DNA of 64,000 bases from Synechococcus sp. CBW1002 (GCF_015840915.1 NZ_CP060398.1:1550001-1614000); one strand, 5' to 3'; shown: positions 42,825 to 51,983, numbered from the stretch's first letter. Made by a program: numbers and translations. The notes: generated by a model not told the origin, from the sequence alone.

Positions 42825-45800
42825 TCAGGCCGGCTGTCTGGCTTCAGCCGGCTGCTCCGCTTCGGTGAGCTCCCGCAGGGCCTGCAGTTGCCAGCGCCGG
42901 CAGGCGGCCGGCGAGGCGTTGTAGAAGCGATCCCAGGCATCAGCCTTGTGCAGGCCGTAGTCCGTGGCCGGCACATCGGGATGGTTCTGCTGCCAGCCGA
43001 CGCGCACCGCGTGGCCGATCACCACGTCGAGGGCGAGGTCGTCGTCGAAGTGAACCTGGGGGTTGGCCCCCACAAAGGCCATCAGGGTGATCAGGGTCTC
43101 GATGCAGAGGCGCCGGTACTCGGAGGCCTCGATCTTGCTGAGCAGGTGTTCGACCAGGGTGGCGAAGTTGCGTTCGCCGGGGGTCTTTTCACTCAGCAGC
43201 GGGGCGCTTTCCAGCCGGTTGCGGCGCTCCAGCTTGTCGCCGATCACCAGGCCGTCGCAGTGGTGCAGCAGATCCCAGATGCCGGCATAGAAATCGCGCG
43301 GCACCCGCTGCAGGGTGCCCATCCGCTGGCGGTGCTGCAACCAGCTTCCGCCCTTGGGCAGCTCCTCGAGCGGATCGGGCACTTCCCAGCGCACCCGGCC
43401 CCGAACATGCAGGTGTTCCTTGCGTTGCAGGGAGGCGCGGGCGTGCTCCACATCGGCCAGCAGGTCCCGCAGGCGGCGACGCAGGCCGTGGGGCGGCAGG
43501 CTGCAGAGCGCCTCGAAGGCATCGCTCTGGCTGAGCTCGTGTTCCGTGGCCAGCTCGCCGGTGAGCAGCAGCAGCAGCTGGCCCAGCTGCAGGGTGAGGC
43601 TGCCGCTCAGCAGGGTCGGCTCCAGCCGTGCCAGCCCGTCGAGGGCGAGCAGCAGTTCCTGCTGCAGCATCCATTCGCGGCCGTCGTCGCCGCTGTAGCG
43701 GCGGATCCGCTCGCCGATCACCAGGCTGCTGGCTGGTTCGGTGATCAGGGAGTCGTGGGTGTAGTTGCGCCCCACCACCAGTTGCTTCTGCCGCACCAGC
43801 AGGTCGGTGAGGGCATCTTCGAGCTGAGGGTGCACCAGCCCCATCACGCCGGCGCATCGGCGCACCACATTCCAGTTGCCCTCGGCCAGGGCCCGTCGGT
43901 ACACCTCATCCACCAGCAGGGGCAGCCGCAGGGGGGCGCCGCGGCCAGGCCCCTGCAGCACCGCGTGATTGCCGAGCCGCCGTACCAGCTGCTCCAGCAC
44001 CTCACTCTGCTCCTCCAGGGAGGTGCTGGCCCAGAGACGCTCCGCCAGGCTGGAGATCGGCGTCTGCTGCAGTTCCAGCTCCTGCTCCTGCTGGGCGGTG
44101 AGCGGCTTCTGGCTGGTGCTGGCCCGCAGCGGCAGCTGGCTCGGGGGCGCCGGTGCCAGGGGGGCGGGGAGATCGGCGGGGAGCTCCACCAGGTTGAGCT
44201 GGTCCAGCACGGTCTCCAGGGGAGCCAGCTGCACCGGAACCCCCTCGATCTCACCGGACTGGAGGGCGCGTCCCAGCCGCAGGAAGGCCTCCGGGTCGCG
44301 ATGGAAGGGGCCGGCAGCGACGGGCACCAGCAGCAGCGGCAACGTCTGGCTGCGCCAGTTGCGCTGCAGCAGCCGCAGCTCGCTGCACACCGCATCGGCC
44401 AGCTGCTCGGGATCATCGGCCAGGTAGAAGGTGCCCTCCTCCAGCACGGCCGGCAGGTAGGCGTGCAGGGCGCCGGCCTGGCGGTAGAGCCGGGCCGTGG
44501 CCATGGTCTCGATCCGCACCGGCGGATGGCCGCTCAGCCCCAGCTGGGGGTTGGCACCCACCGCCGCCAGCTGGCGGCCCAGCTCCCGCGAGCCGCCCAC
44601 CTGCACGCTCTCGTTGCTGCGGGTGATCGGCAGGCCGGCCTGCTCGAGCGCGGTGGCGATCGTGGCGTCGGCCGGCACCAGGCTGACCAGCACCCGCTCG
44701 GCGCCAAGCGCCTGGGGTTGGCGGCGGCCGCTGGGGTCGAGGTCGGCGGGGGTGATCAGCCCGTGCAGCAGCAGGTCCCCCAGCCAGGTGAGGCTCTGGG
44801 TCCAGAGCAGGGGCACGTTCTCGTTCGGTTCGCGCTCCTGGCTGCCGGGAATGGCCCGTTCGGCCTCGATCGCCTCCTCCGGCACCAGGTACAGCTCCGG
44901 CAGCAGCAGCACCCCGTCCACCTCCACGCTCACGGCCCGCAGGCGCTCACGCCAGCTGCGGGCCTCCTCCCAGCGGCCTTCGCAGCAGGCCGTGACCAGC
45001 TCGTAGGCGAGGAACAGGGGCCACTCGGATTCGATGTGCTCGAACTGGGCCAGCTCCTCCCGTTCGTAGTGCAGGCGGGTCACGTCTTCCACCACCGTCT
45101 GATGGCCGTCGCGGCGGAAGCGCTTGTAGCCGTAGGCGCCACCCAGGTCGCGGCGGATCCGGTGGCGGGTCCGTTCCACCAGGTCGGGATCCTCCACCGC
45201 CCAGGCGGGATAGCCGATCACCGCCAGGCAGGCGCTGTCGGCCTCCTTGCTGGCGGATTCGCGCGGCAGCAGGTTGAGCAGCGCCTGGCGCAGGCGCACG
45301 ATCGCATCCTGGGGAATGGTGAGGCAGCAGCTGCCGTCGCCGTGGGGTCCGTACAGATCGAGATCCTCCAGCGCTTCGAGGGCCGCCTTGACCAGGCCGA
45401 TCGAGCTGGCGTTCCGTTCCGGCTGGCCGTGATTGCCCTTGTCACCCCGCTCCCAGATGCCGTAGTCGGCCACGCGGTAGGCCCGCGCCACGTAATACAC
45501 CAGGTTCTGGATGAAGTCGCGCTCGTGGCTGGTCTGAACGATCACCAGGCCGGAGCGGGTCAGCTGGGCCAGCTGCAGCAGGAACAGGGCGGTGGCGTCG
45601 AGCTGCAGATGGCCCCAGCCCTCGTCCGGCACCACAGGCTCGCCGCTGCCGGTGTCGAACTTGGCGTGGATGGCGTCGAGCCGGTCGAGGCTGGTCTTGA
45701 AGCGCTCCACCTTGTCCGCCTGTCGCAGCATCGCGTTCAGGAGGCCGCGCATCAGCTGCAGCACCCGCTGCTGGAGTTCGTGGCCGCGGCGGGTGCTGCC

Positions 45801-46082
45801 GTGCAGGCGCTGGCGGGCCAGGGCCAGTCCCCAGACGCACTGGATCGAGTAGACGCAATCCCGCACCCAGGCATCGCCGTAGTTGCCGTGCACGGTGTTG
45901 GCGGTGCTGGCCGGCAGCAGTCCGGTGATCGGATGCTGCCGCCGCAGCACCACCTGTTCGATCTGCTGGTCCAGTTCCTCGAGGAAGGCCAGGGCCTCGA
46001 GGCTGGACTCCTGGCCGTTGGCGTCCGGCGATAGGGGGGGCGGGATCAGGAGTCGGTCGGAGGAGGCACTGGAGATCGTCAT
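42825..46082 (-). CDS. GH15 / phosphorylase-kinase-like glycoside hydrolase family protein
   Basis: This 1085-residue protein resembles the bacterial proteins related to glycoside hydrolase family 15 and the alpha/beta subunits of eukaryotic phosphorylase kinase. NTVHGNYGDAWVRDCVYSIQ (about 63-82) and PDEGWGHLQLDATALFLLQL (about 150-170) match the conserved (alpha/alpha)6-barrel start. GIWERGDKGNHGQPERNASS (about 213-232) carries an acidic residue at the expected general-acid position. The C-terminal half (from about 600) is a long helical region of unknown role. It is probably cytosolic, as no signal peptide is present. Whether it has hydrolase activity on alpha-glucans or is regulatory in glycogen metabolism is open. 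Confidence 0.82.
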   Translation of the reverse strand: MTISSASSDRLLIPPPLSPDANGQESSLEALAFLEELDQQIEQVVLRRQHPITGLLPASTANTVHGNYGDAWVRDCVYSIQCVWGLALARQRLHGSTRRGHELQQRVLQLMRGLLNAMLRQADKVERFKTSLDRLDAIHAKFDTGSGEPVVPDEGWGHLQLDATALFLLQLAQLTRSGLVIVQTSHERDFIQNLVYYVARAYRVADYGIWERGDKGNHGQPERNASSIGLVKAALEALEDLDLYGPHGDGSCCLTIPQDAIVRLRQALLNLLPRESASKEADSACLAVIGYPAWAVEDPDLVERTRHRIRRDLGGAYGYKRFRRDGHQTVVEDVTRLHYEREELAQFEHIESEWPLFLAYELVTACCEGRWEEARSWRERLRAVSVEVDGVLLLPELYLVPEEAIEAERAIPGSQEREPNENVPLLWTQSLTWLGDLLLHGLITPADLDPSGRRQPQALGAERVLVSLVPADATIATALEQAGLPITRSNESVQVGGSRELGRQLAAVGANPQLGLSGHPPVRIETMATARLYRQAGALHAYLPAVLEEGTFYLADDPEQLADAVCSELRLLQRNWRSQTLPLLLVPVAAGPFHRDPEAFLRLGRALQSGEIEGVPVQLAPLETVLDQLNLVELPADLPAPLAPAPPSQLPLRASTSQKPLTAQQEQELELQQTPISSLAERLWASTSLEEQSEVLEQLVRRLGNHAVLQGPGRGAPLRLPLLVDEVYRRALAEGNWNVVRRCAGVMGLVHPQLEDALTDLLVRQKQLVVGRNYTHDSLITEPASSLVIGERIRRYSGDDGREWMLQQELLLALDGLARLEPTLLSGSLTLQLGQLLLLLTGELATEHELSQSDAFEALCSLPPHGLRRRLRDLLADVEHARASLQRKEHLHVRGRVRWEVPDPLEELPKGGSWLQHRQRMGTLQRVPRDFYAGIWDLLHHCDGLVIGDKLERRNRLESAPLLSEKTPGERNFATLVEHLLSKIEASEYRRLCIETLITLMAFVGANPQVHFDDDLALDVVIGHAVRVGWQQNHPDVPATDYGLHKADAWDRFYNASPAACRRWQLQALRELTEAEQPAEARQPA

Positions 46083-46171
46083 GCTGGGTCTTCAGCGGGT
46101 GCCGCCTCTGAATCCCCGCAAGGGGTGTTCAGGCGTGAGCCATAGATTCTCTCGCGCAGCGAACCCGACCC

Positions 46172-46918
46172 ATGGCAGCGAAGGCGACCGATCCCCGCCG
46201 TACCCGGGTGCTGGATGTGCCCGTGGATGTCTGCCCGGATGTGTTTGAGGCGGCCCTGGCGCTGCTGCCGCGGGGCGGCGGCCAGATCGTCACCCTCAAC
46301 GCCGAGATGACGATGGCCGCCCTGGCGGATCCGCAGCTGGGGGCGGCGATCGAGTCGGCGGCGCTGGTGATCCCCGATGGCGCCGGCGTGGTCTGGGCGC
46401 TGGGGCGCCAGGGCTTGCGGGTGCGCCGCGCCCCGGGTATCGAGCTGGCCCACCGCCTGCTCGTTCACGCCTCCAGCCACGGCTGGCGGGTGGCCCTGGT
46501 GGGCGCCAGCCCGGAGGTGATGGAGCGGCTGGGTGAGCGGCTCAGCCGCGAACTCCCGACTCTGCAGCTGGCCTTTTCGGCCCATGGGTTTCAGAGCGCC
46601 GAAGCATGGCCGGGCCTGCAGCAGCAGCTGCTTGATGCCAGGCCGGATCTGGTGCTGGTGGCCCTGGGGGTACCGCGCCAGGAAACCTGGATCCAGCACT
46701 TTCCATGCCGCAACGGTGGGCTGTGGATGGGCGTCGGCGGCAGTTTTGATGTCTGGGCCGGGGTCAAGACACGCGCACCTCGCTGGATGGGAGCGCTTCA
46801 CATCGAATGGCTCTACCGGCTGATTCAGGAACCAAGCCGCTGGAGGCGGATGCTGGCACTGCCGGCCTTCGCCTGGGCCGTGCTGCGCCATGGAGTGAAG
46901 CGACCGCCTCAGTGCTGA
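46172..46918 (+). CDS. WecB/TagA/CpsF family glycosyltransferase
   Basis: This 248-residue GT26-type enzyme has VTLNAEMTMAALADPQLGAA (about 40-60), VIPDGAGVVWALGRQGLRV with the catalytic-type Asp, LVGASPEVMERL, and LVALGVPRQETWIQHF (about 166-182), all hallmarks of the family that adds N-acetylmannosaminuronate or a related sugar to lipid-linked intermediates. It is probably peripheral at the cytoplasmic face of the membrane. It is divergent from the GH15-like gene. With the WecA/MraY-type gene at the window end it may contribute to surface polysaccharide synthesis, though the two are 16 kb apart. Confidence 0.92.
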   Translation: MAAKATDPRRTRVLDVPVDVCPDVFEAALALLPRGGGQIVTLNAEMTMAALADPQLGAAIESAALVIPDGAGVVWALGRQGLRVRRAPGIELAHRLLVHASSHGWRVALVGASPEVMERLGERLSRELPTLQLAFSAHGFQSAEAWPGLQQQLLDARPDLVLVALGVPRQETWIQHFPCRNGGLWMGVGGSFDVWAGVKTRAPRWMGALHIEWLYRLIQEPSRWRRMLALPAFAWAVLRHGVKRPPQC

Positions 46919-47002
46919 ACGCCACCGGAGGTCCCGGGAGATGTTGGGATCACGACCGCCGGGGCGAAAGGACAGGTGCCAGAGGGGCGGCGAGCCTCCG
47001 GA

Positions 47003-47080
47003 TCAGCGGAAACCCAGCGGGTCAGCCCAAACCCAGCCGATCAGCCGAAATCCACAGGATTCAGCGGAAACCCACCGAGG
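47003..47080 (-). repeat. Degenerate 19-20 bp tandem repeat that includes the psbK 3' end
   Basis: Four units start with TCAGC on the plus strand: 47003-47021, 47022-47040, 47041-47060 and 47061-47080. The last unit contains the final codons and stop of psbK (TGA read on the minus strand). The three others lie just downstream of psbK and vary by several bases. The pattern suggests that the gene end was duplicated in tandem. Confidence 0.85.
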
Positions 47081-47222
47081 CTTGCCACACAAAGGCGAGC
47101 AGCAGGAAGAACAGGGGGATGATCGGCAGGATGTCCACCAGGGGACCGAACGCCTGGTAGGCCTCGGGCAGCTGGGCCATGGTGTGGAGGGCGGAGCCGG
47201 CCAGCAGCGAGGAGAGAGCCAT
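47061..47222 (-). CDS. psbK: Photosystem II reaction centre protein K precursor
   Basis: This 53-residue protein starts [20 protein letters not shown]. The mature part (from about [20 protein letters not shown] through the [16 protein letters not shown] tail) is the single-span PsbK subunit of photosystem II, which supports PsbZ and core assembly in the thylakoid membrane. The first 16 or so residues would be removed in the mature protein. The ATG at 47222 gives the usual precursor length; an upstream extension in the same frame is not part of the family. It lies 26 bases after the tgt stop on the same strand, the gene order common in cyanobacteria. Confidence 0.96.
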   Translation of the reverse strand: MALSSLLAGSALHTMAQLPEAYQAFGPLVDILPIIPLFFLLLAFVWQASVGFR

Positions 47223-47248
47223 CCCTGAAACAGTGTGGTGGTCGGAAC

Positions 47249-48289
47249 CTACCACGTGTGTGCGGCCGGAGAATTCGGCTCCCACGGAGCGAAATCCTCT
47301 GAAAAACAACCGTCCTGGATCGCCTGTGCCATGGCGGAGGTGAAGCGGATCAAGGTGGTGATGTTGTGCAGGCTGAGCAGCGTGCGGCCCAGCATCTCGC
47401 CGCTGCGGATCAGGTGGTGCAGATAGGCGCGGCTGTGCTGGCGGCAGGCCAGGCAGCTGCAGCTCGGATCGAGGGGGGTGTGGTCGTGGCGGAAGCGGGC
47501 ATTGCGCAGATTCCAGCGCTCGCCCCCCACCAGGGCGGTGCCGTGCCGCCCCAGCCGGGTGGGCAGCACGCAGTCGAACAGATCGAAGCCGTGGGCCACC
47601 GCGATCGCCATTTCCCGCAGGCTGCCCACGCCCATCAGGTAGTGGGGCTTGGCTTCCGGCAGCAGCGGCGCCACCAGCCGCACGATCCGGTGCATCTCCT
47701 CGGCCGGCTCGCCCACGCTCACCCCGCCCACGGCGATGCCGGGCAGGTCCATCGCCGCCACCACCCGGGTGGAGTCCTGGCGCAGGTGCGAGTAGCAGCC
47801 CCCCTGGGCGATGCCGAACAGGGCCTGATCGGCTCGGTTGTGGGTGCTCAGGCAGCGCTCCAGCCAGTGGTGGGTGCGGCGGCAGGCCGCGGCCACCTCG
47901 GTTTCACTGGCCGGATAGGGAGGGCACTGGTCGAAGGCCATGGCCACGTCGGCGCCCAGGGCCATCTGGATCTCGATCGCCCGCTCGGGGGTGAGCTGGA
48001 TGCGGGCGCCGTCGCGGGGGGAGCGGAACACCACGCCGCTGTCATCGATCTTGTTGATCGCCCCGAGGCTGAACACCTGAAAGCCACCGGAATCGGTGAG
48101 CAGCGGCCCGTCCCAGGCCATGAAGCGGTGCAGCCCACCGGCGTCGGCCACCACCTGCTCGCCCGGTTGCAGGTGCAGGTGATACGTGTTGGCCAGCACC
48201 ATCTGGCTGCCGGTTTCGGCCAGCTGGGGTGTGGTGACTCCCTTGATGCTGGCGGCGGTGCCCACCGGCATGAACCGGGGAGTCTCCAC
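47249..48289 (-). CDS. tgt: Queuine/preQ1 tRNA-guanine transglycosylase, start unresolved
   Basis: This enzyme exchanges guanine 34 of certain tRNAs for a queuosine precursor. Visible hallmarks are [32 protein letters not shown] with the catalytic-type Asp, [34 protein letters not shown] with the nucleophile Asp, and zinc ligands in [18 protein letters not shown]. The first standard start in frame is GTG at 48289, but family similarity ([10 protein letters not shown] and [19 protein letters not shown]) continues some 25 codons upstream with no ATG, GTG or TTG. The real start may be a rare codon such as ATC near 48376, overlapping the divergent cobS, or the 5' end may be mutated. Confidence 0.9.
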   Translation of the reverse strand: METPRFMPVGTAASIKGVTTPQLAETGSQMVLANTYHLHLQPGEQVVADAGGLHRFMAWDGPLLTDSGGFQVFSLGAINKIDDSGVVFRSPRDGARIQLTPERAIEIQMALGADVAMAFDQCPPYPASETEVAAACRRTHHWLERCLSTHNRADQALFGIAQGGCYSHLRQDSTRVVAAMDLPGIAVGGVSVGEPAEEMHRIVRLVAPLLPEAKPHYLMGVGSLREMAIAVAHGFDLFDCVLPTRLGRHGTALVGGERWNLRNARFRHDHTPLDPSCSCLACRQHSRAYLHHLIRSGEMLGRTLLSLHNITTLIRFTSAMAQAIQDGCFSEDFAPWEPNSPAAHTW

Positions 48290-48382
48290 GACGCCGTGGG
48301 GGGTGTGGAAGCGGCCGCAGCGGGCCCGGGTGCACGGGCAGCGGGCGGTGATCGCGAAGGAGAATGGGGGCTCGATGGCGCC

Positions 48383-49300
48383 GTGGTGGTGCTTCGCCGA
48401 CGCTACGTGCCGCGTTCTTCACCATCCGGTGGCCCTCTGCCCCCTCCGGGCCCATCACCGGCCCACCCCCTCGCCCCGAACCCCGACGGACGAGACGGCT
48501 GGCTGGCGGATCTGGCCGGCGCCTGGATCTTCTATTCGGTGCTGCCGGCCTGGCCGTGGCCGCGGCCCCGCTTCGGCCGGATCGCCCGCTTCGCGCCCTG
48601 GATCGGCCTGGTGCTGGGCGGACTGCAGGCCCTGGCCTGGCTGCTGCTGGTGGGGCGGGCGCCGGCCCTCACCCAGGCGGCCCTGGTGATCGTGCTGGGC
48701 CTGGCGCTCAGCGGCGGCCTGCACAGCGATGGCGCCATGGATACCGCCGATGGGCTGGCCGCCGGCGATCGCTGCCACGAGGCCATGGCCGACAGCCGGG
48801 TGGGGGCCAGTGGTGTGCAGGCCTTCGCCCAGCTGCTGCTGGTGCGGCTCGCCGCCCTGGTCTGGCTGGCCGCCGCCGCCGCGGCAGCCGCGCCGGCTGC
48901 CCTGGTGTGGGCCGCCTTCTGGGGGCGGCTGTCCCCCCTGATCGCCATGGACCGCTTCCCCTACCGCAGCGCCCGCGGCACGGGTGCGTTCCACCGCCAT
49001 CACTGGCGCGGCCTGGCGCTGGAACTGCGTCCATCGCTGCTGGTGCTGGCCGGGGTTGTGCTGCTGGTGCCGGCCACTGGGGCGGCGGGATTCAGCCCCG
49101 GCGCGGCCCCGCACCTCTGGCTGCCCCTGCTGGCCGGAGCGGTGGGGGTGCTGCCGGCGGTGCTGGTGCCCCTGTGGCTGGGCCGGCGGCTCGGCAGCCA
49201 CAGCGGCGACAGCTACGGAGCCTGCGTGGAGTGGGTGGAGGCCCTCAGCCTGCTGCTCACGGCTGCGCTGGTGGCGCTTCTGCCGCTGCAGGCAGGCTGA
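48383..49300 (+). CDS. cobS: Adenosylcobinamide-GDP ribazoletransferase
   Basis: This polytopic membrane enzyme of about 305 residues performs the last joining step in cobalamin synthesis. Hallmarks are [18 protein letters not shown], with the acidic metal-binding cluster, and [40 protein letters not shown] is the conserved C-terminal helix. The start is uncertain: three consecutive GTG codons at 48383-48391 and another at 48407 are possible, and a GTG start is likely in any case. The 3' end overlaps the convergent histidine kinase gene by 44 bases, and the 5' region may overlap the true start of tgt. Confidence 0.88.
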   Translation: MVVLRRRYVPRSSPSGGPLPPPGPSPAHPLAPNPDGRDGWLADLAGAWIFYSVLPAWPWPRPRFGRIARFAPWIGLVLGGLQALAWLLLVGRAPALTQAALVIVLGLALSGGLHSDGAMDTADGLAAGDRCHEAMADSRVGASGVQAFAQLLLVRLAALVWLAAAAAAAAPAALVWAAFWGRLSPLIAMDRFPYRSARGTGAFHRHHWRGLALELRPSLLVLAGVVLLVPATGAAGFSPGAAPHLWLPLLAGAVGVLPAVLVPLWLGRRLGSHSGDSYGACVEWVEALSLLLTAALVALLPLQAG

Positions 49301-50387
49301 GCCGGAAGCCGTTGCCCTGCGGCGGCAGGGCTGGATCGATACGGGATGGCGGGATCAGCAGCTCCAGGTCGCCGCCGATCTGGCGGGCCAGGTCCCGGCC
49401 CAGGGCCAGGCCGAGCCCGGTGCCGGCGAGTTGCTGACCGGCCGTGCCCCGCACGCCGCGCCCGAAGATCGCCTGCCGCTCCGGCTCTGGAATCGCGGGC
49501 CCGGCGTCCCACACGGTGAGGCTGAGCCGCCCGTCGCTGCGGCCGACCAGCAGGCCCACGGCCGCTCCGGCGGGGCTGTAGCGGAAGGCGTTCTCCAGAA
49601 GGTTGGCGAGGATTTCGGCCACCGCACCGCTGTCGCCACGCCAGCTCGGCAGCGACGACGGGCCCTGCCAGGGCCGCTTCTGCAGTGCCGCAGTGGCGGC
49701 GGCCCGCTGCAGAAGCGGCTCCAGGACCTCCTCCAGGGGCTGGCCTTCCGGTCCGGCGAGCACCGGCGGCAGCAGCAGGGGCGTGGTGCCGCTGCTGCCC
49801 GTCAGGGCCTCCGGCGGCGCCAGGGCACTGATGGCTTCCACATAGCGGTTCAGCTGGCGTTCCTCCGCCAGCAGTCCGTCCACCAGGGGACGGCTGCTGC
49901 TGTCCTGCTCAAGCCGGCGCCGCAGCAGCTGGGCGAAGGTGCGCAGGGCGGCGAGGGGATTGCGCAGCTGATGGATCAGCAGTCGCAGCTGTTCGTCCTG
50001 GCGCTGCTGGCGCTGCAGGAGATGTTGCCGTTCCAGATCGATCCGCAGGGCCTCGGTGAGGCAGTGGGCCACCGCCTCGAGCCGCTCCACCAGCGGCATC
50101 GGCCAGCTGAGGCTGCGACTCTCCACCTGCAGGGCCCCCAGCAGGGCCCGGTCGTGGCGCAGGGGCAACCAGCGGCGGCCTTCGGCGGGCATCTGCAGGG
50201 TGCGATCCGAGGCCACCGCCGGCAGGGCCCTGCCATCACGGGGCCATTGGCCCACCGGCATCAGGCTGAGGCGTCCGTCTGGCCCAGGCAGGGCCAGATA
50301 CACCACCACAGACTTCAGGTCTTCGCGGTCGGCGAACTGGGCCAGCTGGCTGGTCAGCAGGGCCAGAAACCGCTCGGAGACCTGCAT
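49257..50387 (-). CDS. Sensor histidine kinase
   Basis: This 376-residue kinase has an N-terminal region (about 1-140) that resembles a GAF-type sensory domain, with no membrane segments, so it is cytosolic. The H box LIHQLRNPLAALRTFAQLL has the phospho-accepting His at about 137. The ATP-binding domain has the N box EILANLLENAFRYSPAGAAV, a G1 box in the variant form VWDAGPAIP and a G2 box GTGLGLALGRDLA. No response regulator gene is adjacent. Its start codon overlaps the stop of a possible small upstream frame as TGATG. The gene overlaps cobS tail to tail. Confidence 0.9.
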   Translation of the reverse strand: MQVSERFLALLTSQLAQFADREDLKSVVVYLALPGPDGRLSLMPVGQWPRDGRALPAVASDRTLQMPAEGRRWLPLRHDRALLGALQVESRSLSWPMPLVERLEAVAHCLTEALRIDLERQHLLQRQQRQDEQLRLLIHQLRNPLAALRTFAQLLRRRLEQDSSSRPLVDGLLAEERQLNRYVEAISALAPPEALTGSSGTTPLLLPPVLAGPEGQPLEEVLEPLLQRAAATAALQKRPWQGPSSLPSWRGDSGAVAEILANLLENAFRYSPAGAAVGLLVGRSDGRLSLTVWDAGPAIPEPERQAIFGRGVRGTAGQQLAGTGLGLALGRDLARQIGGDLELLIPPSRIDPALPPQGNGFRLSLPAAAEAPPAQP

Positions 50388-50728
50388 CAGCAGAGACGGC
50401 GAGGGGATTCGCGGAAGAAGTCCGGGGAGGGCGTTGAAAATCCCAGAAAAAGTCTTAAGATCCTGGTATCGACCAATACTTCCCAGTCCGCGAGCGGACG
50501 GTAAGTCGCAGTCGTCACGGCCAACATGTTGCGCTTCTCCGCAAATGAGGCTACAGCAGAGCCAGGTTCGCCTCCCTCTCCTGGTCTGAGCTCCGCCGCC
50601 GCGGGTTCAGACGTTGTTGATGACGCGGCCACCGCGGGCGTTTTCCGAAAACGTCTGCGGTGATCCGTTCCGGACGACAGACGTTTGGGCGTCTTCCGTG
50701 GCTTCTTTGCTGGAGCCGCGGATGACAC
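50387..50728 (-). CDS. Possible small protein upstream of the histidine kinase
   Basis: A 113-codon frame starts MSSAAPAKKPRKTPKRLSSG. Its stop shares one base with the kinase start (TGATG), a coupling pattern. The N-terminal half is basic and disordered; the C-terminal half (TYRPLADWEVLVDTRILRLF) looks more ordered. However, it overlaps a plausible promoter on the other strand, and no family is recognised. It may be spurious; only conservation would decide. Confidence 0.3.
   Translation of the reverse strand: MSSAAPAKKPRKTPKRLSSGTDHRRRFRKTPAVAASSTTSEPAAAELRPGEGGEPGSAVASFAEKRNMLAVTTATYRPLADWEVLVDTRILRLFLGFSTPSPDFFRESPRRLC
50434..50461 (+). promoter_or_regulatory. Possible sigma-70 type promoter
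   Basis: TTGAAA at 50434-50439 and TAAGAT at 50456-50461 are separated by 16 bases, close to the consensus, in a locally AT-rich patch. If used, it would give a leader of about 340 bases before the DUF3155 gene. No hairpin with a T run was seen before that gene. Confidence 0.35.
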
Positions 50729-50807
50729 GGTTCAGCTCGGCTTGCCGGCTGAATCTGTCGTCCCTCCTTCCCTCCTCTCTCAGCCTCCCGCCCGCGGGAG
50801 CCGTGTC

Positions 50808-51179
50808 ATGTCGAAAAAGCGCAAGCGGATCAGCCGTCGCCGCCTCGCCGGCCAGCGTGTTCTGGCCCATGTCTCCACCCACAACCTCGAAACCGGCTCC
50901 CACAAGCCGGTCACCGCGGCGCGTCGCTACATCGCCGAAGTGGGACTGGAAGCTCCGGCCATCCTCAACGTGCGTCGCAACGAGCACACCACGGACCGCT
51001 TCTTCTGGGGTGAGAAGGGCCTGTTCAGCGCTCAGTACGCCGAAGAGAACCACTTCCTCTTCCCCTCCCTGCGTCTGATTGTCGATCAGATCGGCGAGGA
51101 GGTGCTGTTCGAAGGTCTGGAAGCCATGGCCTCGGACGACTGGGAGGAAATGGAGGAATACGAGTACGCCTTCGTTTGA
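50808..51179 (+). CDS. DUF3155 family protein
   Basis: This 123-residue protein begins MSKKRKRISRRRLAGQRVLA, followed by AHVSTHNLETGSHKPVTAA, the signature start of the cyanobacterial DUF3155 family. The first 20 residues are strongly basic, and the C terminus (MASDDWEEMEEYEYAFV) is acidic. It has no membrane segment. Its function is not established. The ATG at 50808 gives the usual length. It is preceded by a long untranslated stretch of about 420 bases from the kinase start and followed by a convergent esterase gene. Confidence 0.9.
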   Translation: MSKKRKRISRRRLAGQRVLAHVSTHNLETGSHKPVTAARRYIAEVGLEAPAILNVRRNEHTTDRFFWGEKGLFSAQYAEENHFLFPSLRLIVDQIGEEVLFEGLEAMASDDWEEMEEYEYAFV

Positions 51180-51332
51180 GGGCGGCAGCGGAGCGGAGCC
51201 AGCGGCCACGGCACCTCACGGGTCGCTGGACTCGCTGGCTCCTGCATCACGATCCCTGGCGCGCATCAAGTCCTGCATCGCGTTCTGAATCTCAGGGGCG
51301 GCTGAAGGTCACCCAAGATCAGGCATGCCTCA

Positions 51333-51983
51333 TCAGCCAGCTGTCGAGGCTTGCAGGTGCTGGGCCAGAAAGGCTCGGATCCGCGGCAGCAGGTCTTCAT
51401 CGATCGTGTGGCCGCCGGCGAAAGCCAGGCGTTGCACCGGATGTTGTGCCTGTGCAACGCCGGTGAGCTGGCGCTCCAGCTCGAGGCTGGCCGCGAAGGG
51501 CACCACCGGGTCCTGTTCGCCATGGGTGAGCAGCACAGCCATGTGCAGAGGGCCTGGCTGCCAGCCGGGATGGGGGTAGCCGCTGCAGCTCACCAGCGCC
51601 GCCAGTGGCAGCCCCTCGCTGTCAGCGCTGGTGCCCACATCGATCGCCATGGCGGCTCCCTGGGAGAAGCCCAGCAGCGCCGTGTTCGCCAGGGGAACAC
51701 TGGTCGCCAGTTGCTCGAGCCGCTGGCGCAGATCCCGGCGGGCCTGGGGCAACTGCGGCCATTCCGGCTGCTGCAGGTCGTACCACTGCCGCCCCTGGCC
51801 GGCGGGATGGGGATCGGGCGCCCGCAGTGCCACCACGCTCACCTCCGGGCCCACCAGCAACGCGCCCAGATCGAGCAGGTCGTCGGCATCGGCCCCCCAG
51901 CCATGCAGCAGTACCAGCCGCGTGGCCGCCTGGTCCGGGCCGAGGCGGATCTGCTCAGGGTCCGGGGAGAAGGGGCTGGTCAT
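51333..51983 (-). CDS. Alpha/beta hydrolase of the phospholipase/carboxylesterase type
   Basis: This 216-residue enzyme has LVLLHGWGADADDLLDLGAL (oxyanion region, about 21-40) and ALLGFSQGAAMAIDVG with the nucleophile Ser of G-F-S-Q-G (about 108). HGEQDPVVPFAASLEL provides the Asp, and AGGHTIDEDLLPRIRAFL provides the His. The length and order fit the abhydrolase_2 carboxylesterase family. It is probably cytosolic, and the substrate is unknown. It is divergent from purH. Confidence 0.92.
   Translation of the reverse strand: MTSPFSPDPEQIRLGPDQAATRLVLLHGWGADADDLLDLGALLVGPEVSVVALRAPDPHPAGQGRQWYDLQQPEWPQLPQARRDLRQRLEQLATSVPLANTALLGFSQGAAMAIDVGTSADSEGLPLAALVSCSGYPHPGWQPGPLHMAVLLTHGEQDPVVPFAASLELERQLTGVAQAQHPVQRLAFAGGHTIDEDLLPRIRAFLAQHLQASTAG

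Noticed and set aside
42888-46034. A 1048-codon plus-strand open frame
   Set aside because: It is antisense to the GH15-like gene, has shadow-type composition (Gln, Ala, Gly, His) and no domain signature.
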